DNA from: Embleya scabrispora
GTDB lineage: Bacteria > Actinomycetota > Actinomycetes > Streptomycetales > Streptomycetaceae
Reading direction: 5' to 3'
DNA: 64,000 nucleotides
NCBI RefSeq assembly: GCF_002024165.1
Contig: NZ_MWQN01000004.1
Span: 1-64,000 of the forward strand
Shown piece by piece: positions 54,778-63,304 of the stretch; position 1 is the first letter of the stretch; every line of letters starts with the position of its first letter. The notes beneath the pieces were generated by a model, which was not told the origin of the DNA, did not search any database, and saw only the letters and a list, made by a program, of their open reading frames with translations. A program made the position numbers and the translations under genes.

Positions 54778-55545
54778 ATGCACACCGCCCGCGGGCGTCT
54801 CGCCGCCGCCGCCGTCGTCGTTCCCCTGGTCCTGGCGGCCGGGGCGTGTCGGTCCGGCTCGGGCGAGGCCCGTGATCCGAAACGCTCCTCCGACGGCCCT
54901 GCCGCCGCGGCGGGTTCGCCCGCGGTCCCGTCCGATGGTGTGCCCGACGCGACGAAGAGCGGGGAGTCGACCGCCGAACGATTGCGGGCGGCCTGGGTCG
55001 TACCCGGCGACCTGCCGCCGGGGTGGACGCCGACCGGGGAGGCCACCCGGGTGGCGTTGAACCCCAGGGCGACCAAGCCGCAGTGTCAGCCGATCGCCGA
55101 CCTGGAGGACCTCTCCGGGGCCGCGACGCCCACGACCGTGACGCACCTCGGACTGGACTCGGAGGACGCACCCGGCACCGTCAACGCGGTGAGCATCGCC
55201 GTGCTCCCCGGGGACGGCGCGGCCAAGGCCCTGGAGGCCGCCTGGAAGGCGTTGCCGTCGTGCGGCGACTTCGCGGTGTGGACCGACGACCCCGCCGATC
55301 CGGGTGCCGCGACCGAGGACACACTGACCGGCGGCCCGGGCCACGGCATCGGCGACGACAGCCTGACGATGGACTTCGACACGGGCGAGCAGTACTCGTC
55401 CGTCGTCACCGTGGTGCGAGTTGGGCCGATACTGCTCAGAGGCACTTCCGTGGGAATGTACGGTCCACCGCCGACGGCGATCCCCAAGGCCGTCATGAAG
55501 GCCCAGGTCGACAAGATCGCCGGCCTGACTCGCCCGGCACGATGA
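54778..55545 (+). CDS. Hypothetical lipoprotein, 255 aa
   Basis: Signal peptide MHTARGRLAAAAVVVPLVLA followed by AGAC with the likely lipidated cysteine at residue 24. A low-complexity linker (about 25-60) precedes the domain with WVVPGDLPPGWTPTGEATRV, CQPIADLEDLSGAATPTTV, SIAVLPGDGAAKALEAAWKA and SCGDFAVWTDD. No enzyme motif is visible. It resembles sensor-domain lipoproteins of actinomycetes, function unknown. Upstream lies a CCCGA-rich low-complexity stretch (54600-54650). Confidence 0.75.
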   Translation: MHTARGRLAAAAVVVPLVLAAGACRSGSGEARDPKRSSDGPAAAAGSPAVPSDGVPDATKSGESTAERLRAAWVVPGDLPPGWTPTGEATRVALNPRATKPQCQPIADLEDLSGAATPTTVTHLGLDSEDAPGTVNAVSIAVLPGDGAAKALEAAWKALPSCGDFAVWTDDPADPGAATEDTLTGGPGHGIGDDSLTMDFDTGEQYSSVVTVVRVGPILLRGTSVGMYGPPPTAIPKAVMKAQVDKIAGLTRPAR

Positions 55546-55643
55546 GATCGAAAAGACGCCGACGGGCCGGTTCGCACCCCGGTCCACAACCGTCGGGATC
55601 GAAATAGGGAGCGGCGGCGTGGGGGGCGGCCCTGCGGGATGCG

Positions 55644-56090
55644 GTGATGGTGAACCGTCGCGTGTATGTGAATCCGGACCAGGTCGAGGTTCTCAATCAC
55701 TCCCGGCTCCACGTCGTCCTCGAGGGCCCTCCGGAGCCGTCTACCGATTCGGCACGGGGGGCGTTCCTGTTGCCACGGCGCGATCGAGGGATACCCGGTG
55801 TCGGTCGAGTCCCCGGACGGGTACGCCGCGCTGATCGATCTGTTCGAGAACCGACTGCGCAGCGCGCCGGTGGCGATGGCGATGGCGTCCATTCCCGAGC
55901 ACCTGCCGGCACTGCGCGCGGCCGTCGCCATGATCCGGCTTCCGGCCAGGGGCGAGCCCTCGCCCCGCTCGGCGACGACGTGAGCCCGATCGTCGTCGAC
56001 GAATCGCGCCTGGAGGAGGCGACCGCGGCACACATCCCGGTGACCACGGAATTCGGCCGCCGGCATCCTGGTCTGGTCCAACTCCCGCTG
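55644..56090 (+). pseudogene. DUF6210-like protein, frameshifted
   Basis: Three frames joined give NRRVYVNPDQVEVLNHSRLH and ARGAFLLPRRDRG, then VSVESPDGYAALIDLFENRL with MASIPEHLPALRAAVAMIRL, then DVSPIVVDESRLEEATAAHI and PVTTEFG. The end pattern (V-D-E-S-R-L-E-E-A ... P-V) resembles the DUF6210 family found in actinomycete immunity-like loci. Shifts lie near 55790 and 55965. My family call is tentative. Confidence 0.4.
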
Positions 56091-56610
56091 AACCGGCCAC
56101 CGGGACGAAGGAACGACCGCCCCGCCAGGGACCGTGTCACCGGCACGCGAGCACACCGGCGGCGGATCGACGCCCGCGGTCATCCCCTCTGCGGCACGGG
56201 TACGCCGGTGCCGTTGGGAATGGGCGTCGATGTGGTGCTCGCCGACTTCGGCGTCGTCGCCCCGAATCGCCCGACGGAGGCAACTCGTCGGAGCGGGGTT
56301 CGGTAGGACGTCGTTCGCCATGCCGCCGAGGTGCCGCCGTGGACCGGGGCGGGGTTGGGTTCGAGGCGATCGCGGACATCTCGTTCGCGGGCCCCGACGT
56401 GGAACGGACGCACGGTTGGGCGGAGTTGGAGAAACTCGGAGTATCCGGCGGTCGGTGGGGGCGCGGTGTCGAAGTCGAAGATGTGGTCGTGTGCGCGAGC
56501 GGTGGCGAGATTGACGCGCAGGTGTCGGCTCGGGTCGGCCGAGTGGTGTGTGAATCGGTGCAGGTCCGCCGCTCCGGGGAGGACGGGCTGTGCGCGTCGG
56601 CCCGGGCGTG
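56091..56610. other. No confident gene
   Basis: Both strands contain protein-like but unrecognised frames (plus: DRGGVGFEAIADISFAGPDV; minus: HIFDFDTAPPPTAGYSEFLQ over the same bases), so coding strand cannot be decided. Confidence 0.3.
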
Positions 56611-56970
56611 TCAGCCCACCGACTCGTCGATGCACAGTCGGACCCGCCGCCGATGCAGATTGATGCCGCGGACCCGGACGGCCACGACGTCCCCCGCACC
56701 GCACTCGCGCCCTCCCGCCGTCGACCCGGCCAACCCCGGATCGTCGGCGGGTACCAGTCCGTGGACCCCCGCAGCGAGGCGGACCACCACCCCCGGCGGA
56801 ATGATCCTCTCGACGCCCCCCGAGACCCGCTCGCCGAGCCACGATCTCACCTGCCACGGGAAACCGGACAAGTGTTCCCTCCGCACTGCCAGGTGGACGG
56901 CTTTTTGCCAACGGTTGCGACCATCCGGCAACCGAATACCGCCCTCGCCCCCGGCGGCGCGTCCGAGCAA
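56611..56970 (-). CDS. Small protein with S1-like RNA-binding fold
   Basis: 119 residues. After a variable start, GERVSGGVERIIPPGVVVRL, AAGVHGLVPADDPG and GDVVAVRVRGINLHRRRVRL follow the order of an S1/OB-fold domain (G-x-V...G-V-V-V...G-L-V-P...G...V-x-V-x-x-I-x-x...R-V-x-L). It begins with TTG at 56970, ten bases after the stop of the Imm7 gene, with AAGGG upstream, so the two are probably co-transcribed. Function in this setting is unknown. Confidence 0.5.
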   Translation of the reverse strand: MLGRAAGGEGGIRLPDGRNRWQKAVHLAVRREHLSGFPWQVRSWLGERVSGGVERIIPPGVVVRLAAGVHGLVPADDPGLAGSTAGGRECGAGDVVAVRVRGINLHRRRVRLCIDESVG

Positions 56971-56979
56971 CTCGGGCCC

Positions 56980-57387
56980 TTATCCCTCGAACTGATCCTC
57001 CAGCAGAGGGATGCAGGGCGACAGCAGCGGCTCCGAGTGCTCGGTCACCCGACCGCGGACCATCCTGATGACGAGGACCTCGTTCTCCCGAGCGGGGTCC
57101 TCGTCGTCGCGCACATGCAGCAGACCATACGAGCCCGGCGCCCGCTCACCGATCTCCTGGAAGAACCCCACGATCTCCGCGTCACGGTGATTGGGGAAGC
57201 CGCCGACGTGAACGAACACCTGCCCGTTCATCCACCGCAGATCCAGCAGATAAGGGCTGTCGATCTCCCGGATACGCCGCTCGATGCCCTCGACGATCTC
57301 CCGCAGACGGCCGTCGTCGAAGTCGTCATCGTCGGCACCGGCACCGGCACTTTCCTGAACGTTGATCCAGCCGTGGTATTCGAACAT
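56980..57387 (-). CDS. Imm7-family immunity protein
   Basis: 135 residues, MFEYHGWINVQESAGAGADD at the start and DSPYLLDLRWMNGQVFVHVG, FPNHRDAEIVGFFQEIGERA and GSYGLLHVRDDEDPARENEV later, the pattern of Imm7 (M-F-E-x-H-G-W, a central strand pair and Y-G-L-L-x-x-x-D-D-E-D). Imm7 proteins neutralise polymorphic toxins of type VI, VII or contact-dependent systems. No toxin gene with a C-terminal toxin domain is visible next to it, so it may be an orphan immunity gene acquired for protection. Confidence 0.85.
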   Translation of the reverse strand: MFEYHGWINVQESAGAGADDDDFDDGRLREIVEGIERRIREIDSPYLLDLRWMNGQVFVHVGGFPNHRDAEIVGFFQEIGERAPGSYGLLHVRDDEDPARENEVLVIRMVRGRVTEHSEPLLSPCIPLLEDQFEG

Positions 57388-57547
57388 GGCAGCAACCTAC
57401 TGACGTGCTTACCAGAGAGCCCGCTCGTCCCGCGCCCACCCGCGGACGAACCCGCCCGGGAAACGATCTCACCCCCCACAGGAGACCGGACAGGCATTCC
57501 CCCTACCTCGCCAGGTACACGACTCTCGTCAACGGCCCAGGAGATGG

Positions 57548-59059
57548 TCAGGTCACAGGCGCACTCCGGCCGGCTCCGGTCGTGACGTGCAGGGCACCCT
57601 GGTGCAGGTCGAGACCGCGGGCGGTGGTGGGCTTGCCCACGCGGACGAGCCGGCCGGGTCCCTGGAACGCATCGGTGCGAAGGCGGAAGGTGTCCGGATC
57701 GGCGCAGCCGACGGTGCGCAGTCGCCAGGGGGCCGAAGTGGTGTCGTCGTTGCGGGGCGGCAGGGCGAGGTGGAGCTGGGCGGCGGCCGGACGCTCTGTC
57801 CCGTAGTCGGTGTGTGTCGCCGTCCAGGCGGCCATGACGAGAACCGCCTGCGACGGCATACGCGACACGGGCGAGCCGTCGTCGAGGGAGGGAGTTGTTC
57901 GTTGTGCGGGGCGGGGGGTGTCGATGATGTCCGGGCGGCCTGCGCGATCCCCGAGGACGGTGGCGATCCAGCGGGTGATGTCCGGGTCGCCTTGGTGAGC
58001 CCAGGATCGGATCACGTCCAGGAAGGCCGCCTCGCGGCGGCGGGCGCCGCGTTGCGACCCGGCGGCCAGGATCGCCTCGCCCGCTCCCGCGAAGACTTCG
58101 CACAACCGCGTCACGGGGACGTCGTCCGCGTGGGCGGCGTAGCGTACGGAACGCAGTTCCAGCATGGCGTGGTGCAAAAGCCTGGCGGCGGCGTGTGCGT
58201 CGGGGTCCAGGTCTGCGCCCGGCGGTCGAGGTGGATTCGATCGGCTGGTTCGGGCAGGGGTGGTGGCATCGGTGCGTCGGCCGTTGGTCGACAGGTGCCA
58301 TGAGCGGTCGTCGAGGCGATACTCGCCGCCGGCGGCGCGGAACCGACCGGCCGGGCCCAGCGAGATCCCGACCTCGCGCGCTCCGGTGTGCAGGATCGCT
58401 CCCTTCGTGTCGGAGAGGTCGAAGGCGATGTCGGTGACGTCGTCCAGCCACACGTCCAGCAGGGCGGGCGGCGCGGCCTCGTCGACGGCGAACCTGCGGT
58501 CGGCGACGAGTTGGACATGGGCGCTCAGGCGGGTACCGGCACGCTCGACCCGCAGGTGGCGGACCGATGCCGCCGCCAGATCGTAGTCGGGGATCAACTC
58601 GTCCACGTTGTGGCGCGTGAGCCGGCATTGCGGCGTCATGACGTGTCCGCGATAGTCGCGGCCCGGCGTCTGCGCCTTGGCCGGTGGTAGGAGCGGTTCG
58701 ATGTCGTACCCGGCGATCGCGGCCTGCTCGGTCATCCATGCGCGCCGCCGCTCGCCGAAACCGGCCATCCACTCCAGTACGGTCCTCGCCCGCCGCTCGC
58801 GTCGACCGGCGTTGGACGTGCTCGCGGCCCAGAACAGTGGAAACAGATTGTTGTCCCACACATCCGACGCCTGGCGAATGGCTTCCCGGTCGAACAGGCG
58901 GACATCCGCCGCGGCTTCCGCCATCCGCTCCAACGAACGATCCAGCAGCGCCGCCAGGACGGACATCGCGGATGCGGAACGCATGGGCGAGCGCGAAGCA
59001 TCGGACGGTGGAGGGACAGGTATGGCCACGTCGTGATCGTCGCACATCCATTCCGGCAT
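57548..59059 (-). CDS. Orphan protein, about 503 aa
   Basis: From ATG 59059: MPEWMCDDHDVAIPVPPP, then helical ALLDRSLERMAEAAADVRLF, DVWDNNLFPLFWAASTSNAG and RTVLEWMAGFGERRRAWMTE. A middle beta-rich part has RLSAHVQLVADRRFAVDEAA, LLDVWLDDVTDIAFDLSDTK and FRAAGGEYRLDDRSWHLS. A helical stretch ARLLHHAMLELRSVRYAAHA follows. I do not recognise it. The true start is uncertain because no good ribosome-binding site is seen, and the frame is open for another 108 codons of poor composition. One uninterrupted frame and normal composition support a real gene. Confidence 0.65.
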   Translation of the reverse strand: MPEWMCDDHDVAIPVPPPSDASRSPMRSASAMSVLAALLDRSLERMAEAAADVRLFDREAIRQASDVWDNNLFPLFWAASTSNAGRRERRARTVLEWMAGFGERRRAWMTEQAAIAGYDIEPLLPPAKAQTPGRDYRGHVMTPQCRLTRHNVDELIPDYDLAAASVRHLRVERAGTRLSAHVQLVADRRFAVDEAAPPALLDVWLDDVTDIAFDLSDTKGAILHTGAREVGISLGPAGRFRAAGGEYRLDDRSWHLSTNGRRTDATTPARTSRSNPPRPPGADLDPDAHAAARLLHHAMLELRSVRYAAHADDVPVTRLCEVFAGAGEAILAAGSQRGARRREAAFLDVIRSWAHQGDPDITRWIATVLGDRAGRPDIIDTPRPAQRTTPSLDDGSPVSRMPSQAVLVMAAWTATHTDYGTERPAAAQLHLALPPRNDDTTSAPWRLRTVGCADPDTFRLRTDAFQGPGRLVRVGKPTTARGLDLHQGALHVTTGAGRSAPVT

Positions 59060-59181
59060 GGCAGAGGAGTCCCAACAGGGGCCGGCGGGCAACAGCGTCT
59101 GGCGAACGGCGATTTCGGTCTCTTGCTGCGACCGCGCCGCACCGTGGATCCCGAGATCGGCTTCGGTCTCGAAGCGGGACC

Positions 59182-59451
59182 ATGCACCGCCTGTACGGTT
59201 CTGGCCTGACGGCGGCCGATCATGTGCCGGCCGGCGTAGTGGGCGGCCTGCGGTACTTCGGACGGTGCACGTGCTCGCCGACGTGCCTGTTGACCGCTCC
59301 GCGGGGTTCGCCGTGCTCATTCGTCGCCGAGCTGGAACGTGACGCGGACGTCGTGATGTGGCTGTGGCTCGACGCCACGGCAACGACCGTCACCCACATC
59401 GAGATCATCGACGGCCGTACCCTGGGCCCCGCGGCCCGACAGTCAAAGTAG
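59182..59451 (+). CDS. Small hypothetical protein, 89 aa
   Basis: Reads MHRLYGSGLTAADHVPAGVV, GGLRYFGRCTCSPTCLLTA and VAELERDADVVMWLWLDATA to DGRTLGPAARQSK. The central WLWLDATATTVTHIEIIDG looks like a beta-hairpin of a real protein. Divergent from the 503-residue orphan, 122 bp apart. No family recognised. Confidence 0.4.
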   Translation: MHRLYGSGLTAADHVPAGVVGGLRYFGRCTCSPTCLLTAPRGSPCSFVAELERDADVVMWLWLDATATTVTHIEIIDGRTLGPAARQSK

Positions 59452-59699
59452 CCACGGCCACCGCGTTCCCGGTTCACCGGACGTACCGTCGGCCTCCGAG
59501 GAGCGTGTGCCCAACAAGTGCGCCGGGCAACTCCGCGCCGTCGCGCGCACTTCCGAAGACGGGCCGTCGATTCCGGCACCGCGTCGCAGAACCGACCGAG
59601 GAAGCACGGCAACGTCGTCGCCGTTCCCGTCGCCGAGGAACCGCAACGGCTGCGCCCGGCGGGGCGCCGCGACCGCGCGCGAGCGACCGGTGCGCGAAC

Positions 59700-60314
59700 A
59701 TGCGGCGCATCGTGCTGCGGTGTCCCGTCTCGAGGTCTCCGACCTGATCGTCGACCACTACCCCGGCTCGCTCGAGCGGGCACCGGTCGCGCGCGCCGAC
59801 GTGGTCGCCGCGCTGCGCGCCGCGGGTCGGTCGCGGGGGCGCGGATCGCCGCGCGGTTGCCGGTGCTCGACGGGGCCTGCTCGATCCGGCGTACGTCGAC
59901 CGCCGCCTGGTCGCCGTGCACACCGAACTCCAGCGCCTGAACGAGGAACTGCGCATGTCTGAACGCCTCGCCCACCAGTTAGGGCCGCTGCCCGCCGCGA
60001 TCCGCTCCGCCGAGGACGCGCCCGATCGCATCCGCGTCGTCGACATCGGCTGCGGCCTCGGCCATGTCGTGCGTTGGCTCGCCGCCCACGACGTGCGTGG
60101 CCCCGACGTCGAGTTGGCGAGCGACCCGATGCCTGCGACGATCGTCGCCCTCCCCGAGCACGGCGAGACCGTGAGCGCCCTCGTGACCTGCCCGGCGCTG
60201 ACCGACGGGGATCGCGCGACGGCACGCGAGGGCGACAGAGTCCACATCCGGATCCGCGCAGTCGACCTCGGAACCGAACCCGGAACCCACCGGGAGACCG
60301 TCGCCATGCCGTGA
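59700..60314 (+). pseudogene. SAM-dependent methyltransferase remnant, frameshifted and truncated
   Basis: From ATG 59700, in changing frames: MRRIVLRCPVSR, LEVSDLIVDHYPGSLERAPV with ARADVVAALRAAG, GARIAARLPVLDG, then HTELQRLNEELRMSERLAHQ and the cofactor motif IRVVDIGCGLGHVVRWLAAH. After DVRGPDVEL the methyltransferase sense stops and unrelated sequence (GETVSALVTCPALTDGDRAT) runs to the stop. The catalytic C-terminal two thirds are gone. Confidence 0.6.
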
Positions 60315-60649
60315 GGCCGACGAAGCGCACGTCGGCGGGCGGCGCGGTGCCCGAGATGGGCGGGATATGCGTCCGGTCGGGCCGGTGGGAGTCCGTTTTC
60401 GGTCTCGACGGCGTAGCGGTCGAAGGCAAGTCGTGTGCTCCGGCGCCGATGCGACAGCGGCCCATTGCCACGCATCCGCTCGATCTCCCGAACGAGGATG
60501 ACGCGATGCGGGCGCCAAGCGACGCCTGCCCGGGGTACGCGAGTTGCGCATGCCGTCGACCGGGGTCGGGTCGGAGTCGAGTCCCGGAACCCCGGCCGCG
60601 GAGGGACGTCGCGTGGGCGCGGTCGGTTCCGGACCGCGTCGAACGGTCC
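60315..60649. other. No recognisable gene
   Basis: Gap between the methyltransferase relic and the DUF1877 gene. I see no frame with family motifs. Confidence 0.4.
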
Positions 60650-61237
60650 TCAGTCGATCCACACCACCATGGCCAGGTCCCGTCGCGCGGCTTCCGCGTA
60701 GAACGCCCGCAGTCGGTCCAACGCGCCCGCCACACAGGGCACGAGCCCGACTCCGGTCATGGGAGCAACGATGTCCTCGACGCGGAATCGGAACACGGTG
60801 GCAATCTCCTCCGCGGTCGGAGGTATCGCGGCGAGGACCCGGTCGGCGTCGATGGCGTCCAGGACGGCGGCGATTTCGGCGACGGCCCCAGGGGTCAGGA
60901 GGGCGGGTGGCTCGGTCATGCCGTCGTAGACCCCGTCGTGGTCCAGGAAGGCGATGTCTCCGCCGGGGTCGCCGTCCAGGGCGCGGTCGATCGCGATCAC
61001 CGACGCGGATTCGAGGCCGGCGCGACGAAACAGTGCCGGCAAGGGCCGGGCGTCCCAGTTCAGGTCGAGGCAGTCGTCCGCAGGCGGATCCCAACCCGGA
61101 TCACCCGTGGAGGACGCGGTCGCCCGCCGACGACAGGCCTCGATGTACGCCGGAGTCACCCTCGCGAACTGCTGTGTCAACGCCACCGGCACAGTCTTGC
61201 GCACCCCTGCGGTCACGTCGCCGGAAACAGTCTCCAC
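60650..61237 (-). CDS. DUF1877 (YfbM-like) family protein
   Basis: 195 residues. Typical family points: ARVTPAYIEACRRRATASST (start of domain), DCLDLNWDARPLPALFRRAG (the D-x-x-W pattern), LLTPGAVAEIAAVLDAIDAD and the C-terminal helix GALDRLRAFYAEAARRDLAM with VVWID. DUF1877 proteins occur in bacterial immunity-gene arrays beside polymorphic toxins, but the biochemical role is not known. It lies 3.3 kb from the Imm7 gene with orphans between. Confidence 0.8.
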   Translation of the reverse strand: METVSGDVTAGVRKTVPVALTQQFARVTPAYIEACRRRATASSTGDPGWDPPADDCLDLNWDARPLPALFRRAGLESASVIAIDRALDGDPGGDIAFLDHDGVYDGMTEPPALLTPGAVAEIAAVLDAIDADRVLAAIPPTAEEIATVFRFRVEDIVAPMTGVGLVPCVAGALDRLRAFYAEAARRDLAMVVWID

Positions 61238-61727
61238 CGTCTCGTGATGCCCGCGGGAACGTGGAACACGTCATCGTCGACGGCGCCGGGCGCGGTGAAT
61301 CCGGGCGTCGTACCCATCGACGCACGACAGCGACCGGCGAGATCGCCGACCACGCGGGCGGCGTTCGGGCCCACGAGTCGGTTGTCCTGGCCGGCGTTGT
61401 TCGAGCGTGCCGTCGGGTTCCGCCACGCGCACCGCTGCGGCCTCGTTCCCGCCGTCGCCGGGGATCGCGAAGGGCGTGGGTGAATTCGGAACGATCCAGG
61501 CATCGGCTCGACCGGCATCGCAGGGCCGCGCAACTCGCCCACCAGGGGCTTGTGTTCGTCCGCCGAGGGCTGCTCCGGGACCGCGAGGCGCTCGGACGGC
61601 TCGGACGTCACGATCGCCTCCACCCATGCCTCTGCCGAATGACCCCTGTGTGCTCGAGGAAACGCGATCCGCGCGCCGGGCACCGCGACCCTTCCGCGTG
61701 CGGCTCCCGTGGCGCCGATACCGTGGG
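61238..61727. other. No confident gene
   Basis: Minus-strand stretches such as AARVVGDLAGRCRASMGTTP and VTSEPSERLAVPEQPSADEH look somewhat protein-like but lie in different frames. No family recognised. Confidence 0.3.
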
Positions 61728-62150
61728 GTGACGACAGGGCTCGACGACACCGACCGACGGCAACTCGCCCTGGTGCTGCAGGAGTACGCCGAGCACGTCC
61801 TGGACGAGGTGGCCATACTGCGGGTGCGGATGAAGTACGGACACGCGTACCTTGAGATGTTCCGTACATATCCCCCGGGCACCACCGACGGCTACTTCCA
61901 CTCGATCGACCCCCTGCTACCGCCGCTCGGCGCGCGGGAGAACCGGTTCGCCCCCGCACACGAGATCCGACTCGCCGTCCTGCTCCACACGTACGCAGAA
62001 CACGAACTCGACCAGTGGACCGCGCTGGAGACACGCACCACCCGCGGTCCGGTCTACATCGGGATCACCAACTCGACCCCCTACGGCGGGACCCACGACG
62101 ACGCCCGATCGCTCGATCACCTCCTCATCGCACGGGATGCCGGACCCTGA
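61728..62150 (+). CDS. Hypothetical protein, 140 aa
   Basis: From GTG 61728: TTGLDDTDRRQLALVLQEYA, EHVLDEVAILRVRMKYGHAY and FHSIDPLLPPLGARENRFAP, then AVLLHTYAEHELDQWTALET and VYIGITNSTPYGG. Two similar helices (LVLQEYAEHVLDEVAI and VLLHTYAEHELDQWTAL) suggest an internal repeat. No known family. The start is uncertain because only a weak ribosome-binding site is present. Confidence 0.6.
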   Translation: MTTGLDDTDRRQLALVLQEYAEHVLDEVAILRVRMKYGHAYLEMFRTYPPGTTDGYFHSIDPLLPPLGARENRFAPAHEIRLAVLLHTYAEHELDQWTALETRTTRGPVYIGITNSTPYGGTHDDARSLDHLLIARDAGP

Positions 62151-62517
62151 TGTCCGGGAGGACCGCGGGCAGGGGCCCGGTCATCGGCGGGTTCCTTGCG
62201 TCCGGCGCGCCGCCGGGGCCGTCGCTGCCTACGGTGACGGCGGAGCCCGCCCCCGCCAGGCCACCGTGTCGAGCGATTCCATCGGTGCGTCGTCCAGGAT
62301 CGGCGTGCTGCGTCTGTCGACGGAACACGCTCCTCGGGAGAACGTCCAGTCGGCCAGGATTCCGGCAGCACATACGGCTTCACATCGATGGTTTCACGGA
62401 TTGACTCACAGTGAGGCGATCCGGAACTTCATGCCTGGATCTGATCCTTGAAACGTTCTCGTCCAACCTGCGACATCCGAGTTCACGCCACCACGCACAC
62501 ACCACCGCCGCACATGA
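62151..62517. other. No recognisable gene
   Basis: Region between convergent genes, without a recognisable frame or clear hairpin terminator. Confidence 0.4.
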
Positions 62518-63204
62518 TCAGCGCAGGGCTGCGATGCCGGTCAGGAAGATGTCGACGCCGGTGAGGAACTGCTCGCGGTCGTCGTGATGGCGCAGTTTCG
62601 ACACCGCCGCATGCACGAACGGGTACTTGTCGGGGTTCACTTCCGCCCATTGTGTGGCAGCGGCGCCGAGGAAGGCCGCTCGGTCCATGCCGCTGTCGGC
62701 GAGGTGCCGTGCCGTTGCCGCGTTCCGTACGGCATCACCAAGGACATAGCTCATGAACGTGCCGGCCGCGTCGAAGCGTGCCCGTTCGGGGACGTCGAGC
62801 GCGGCCAGCAGGCCGGCGATGCTCTCGTAGAAGTCCAGCAGTACGGGCCGCCACGGCTGCCGGGAGAGTTCTGCCGCGACCCAGGGGTGCGCGTCGATCG
62901 CGTCGAAGAGTCCCAGGGCGAGGTGCCGCAGGCTTTCGCGTGGATCCGTATCGATGACCGCGCCGGTCAGCACGCGAGCGAAGATCTCGTCGGTTGCGGT
63001 CGCGAGCAGATCGCCCTTGTCCGCGACGTGGTGGTAGATCGCCCCGTAGCCGGTGCTCAGGCGAATGGTGAGCGCGCGCAGAGTCAGTGCGCGCTCACCG
63101 CCGCCGTCCAGGAGTTCGATCGCACTCTGGATGATCACGTCCCTGGACAGGCCGTCCTTGCGCCGGGGAGCCCGCGCCGATCCGTTCGCGGATGTCTTCG
63201 CCAT
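62518..63204 (-). CDS. TetR-family regulator, TetR_C-like
   Basis: 228 residues from ATG 63204. DNA-binding part: RDVIIQSAIELLDGGGERAL and ALTIRLSTGYGAIYHHVADK. The ligand domain includes ALGLFDAIDAHPWVAAELSR and GTFMSYVLGDAVRNAATARH. It is divergent from an FAD monooxygenase gene and a long inverted repeat lies between them, so it probably represses that gene and itself. The longer frame upstream would overlap the operator and is rejected. Confidence 0.88.
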   Translation of the reverse strand: MAKTSANGSARAPRRKDGLSRDVIIQSAIELLDGGGERALTLRALTIRLSTGYGAIYHHVADKGDLLATATDEIFARVLTGAVIDTDPRESLRHLALGLFDAIDAHPWVAAELSRQPWRPVLLDFYESIAGLLAALDVPERARFDAAGTFMSYVLGDAVRNAATARHLADSGMDRAAFLGAAATQWAEVNPDKYPFVHAAVSKLRHHDDREQFLTGVDIFLTGIAALR

Positions 63205-63224
63205 GCTCTCAGTATCGCACGAGT

Positions 63225-63270
63225 GGATTGTCACTCCAATGTCGTGTTAGCGTTTTTGGAGTGGCAATCC
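63225..63270. promoter_or_regulatory. Long inverted repeat between TetR and FAD monooxygenase genes
   Basis: GGATTGTCACTCCAA (63225-63239) and TTGGAGTGGCAATCC (63256-63270) pair with one mismatch in 15, separated by 16 bp. The spacing suggests two operator half-sites or two dimers. It is the likely target of the adjacent TetR protein. Confidence 0.7.
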
Positions 63271-63304
63271 AATGGGGATCGTCCACTGGATCGGGAGGAT
63301 CACC

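Noticed and set aside
53512-55587. A 691-codon minus-strand frame opposite the lipoproteins
   Set aside because: Both lipoprotein genes have signal peptides and lipoboxes on the plus strand; the minus frame has shadow composition.
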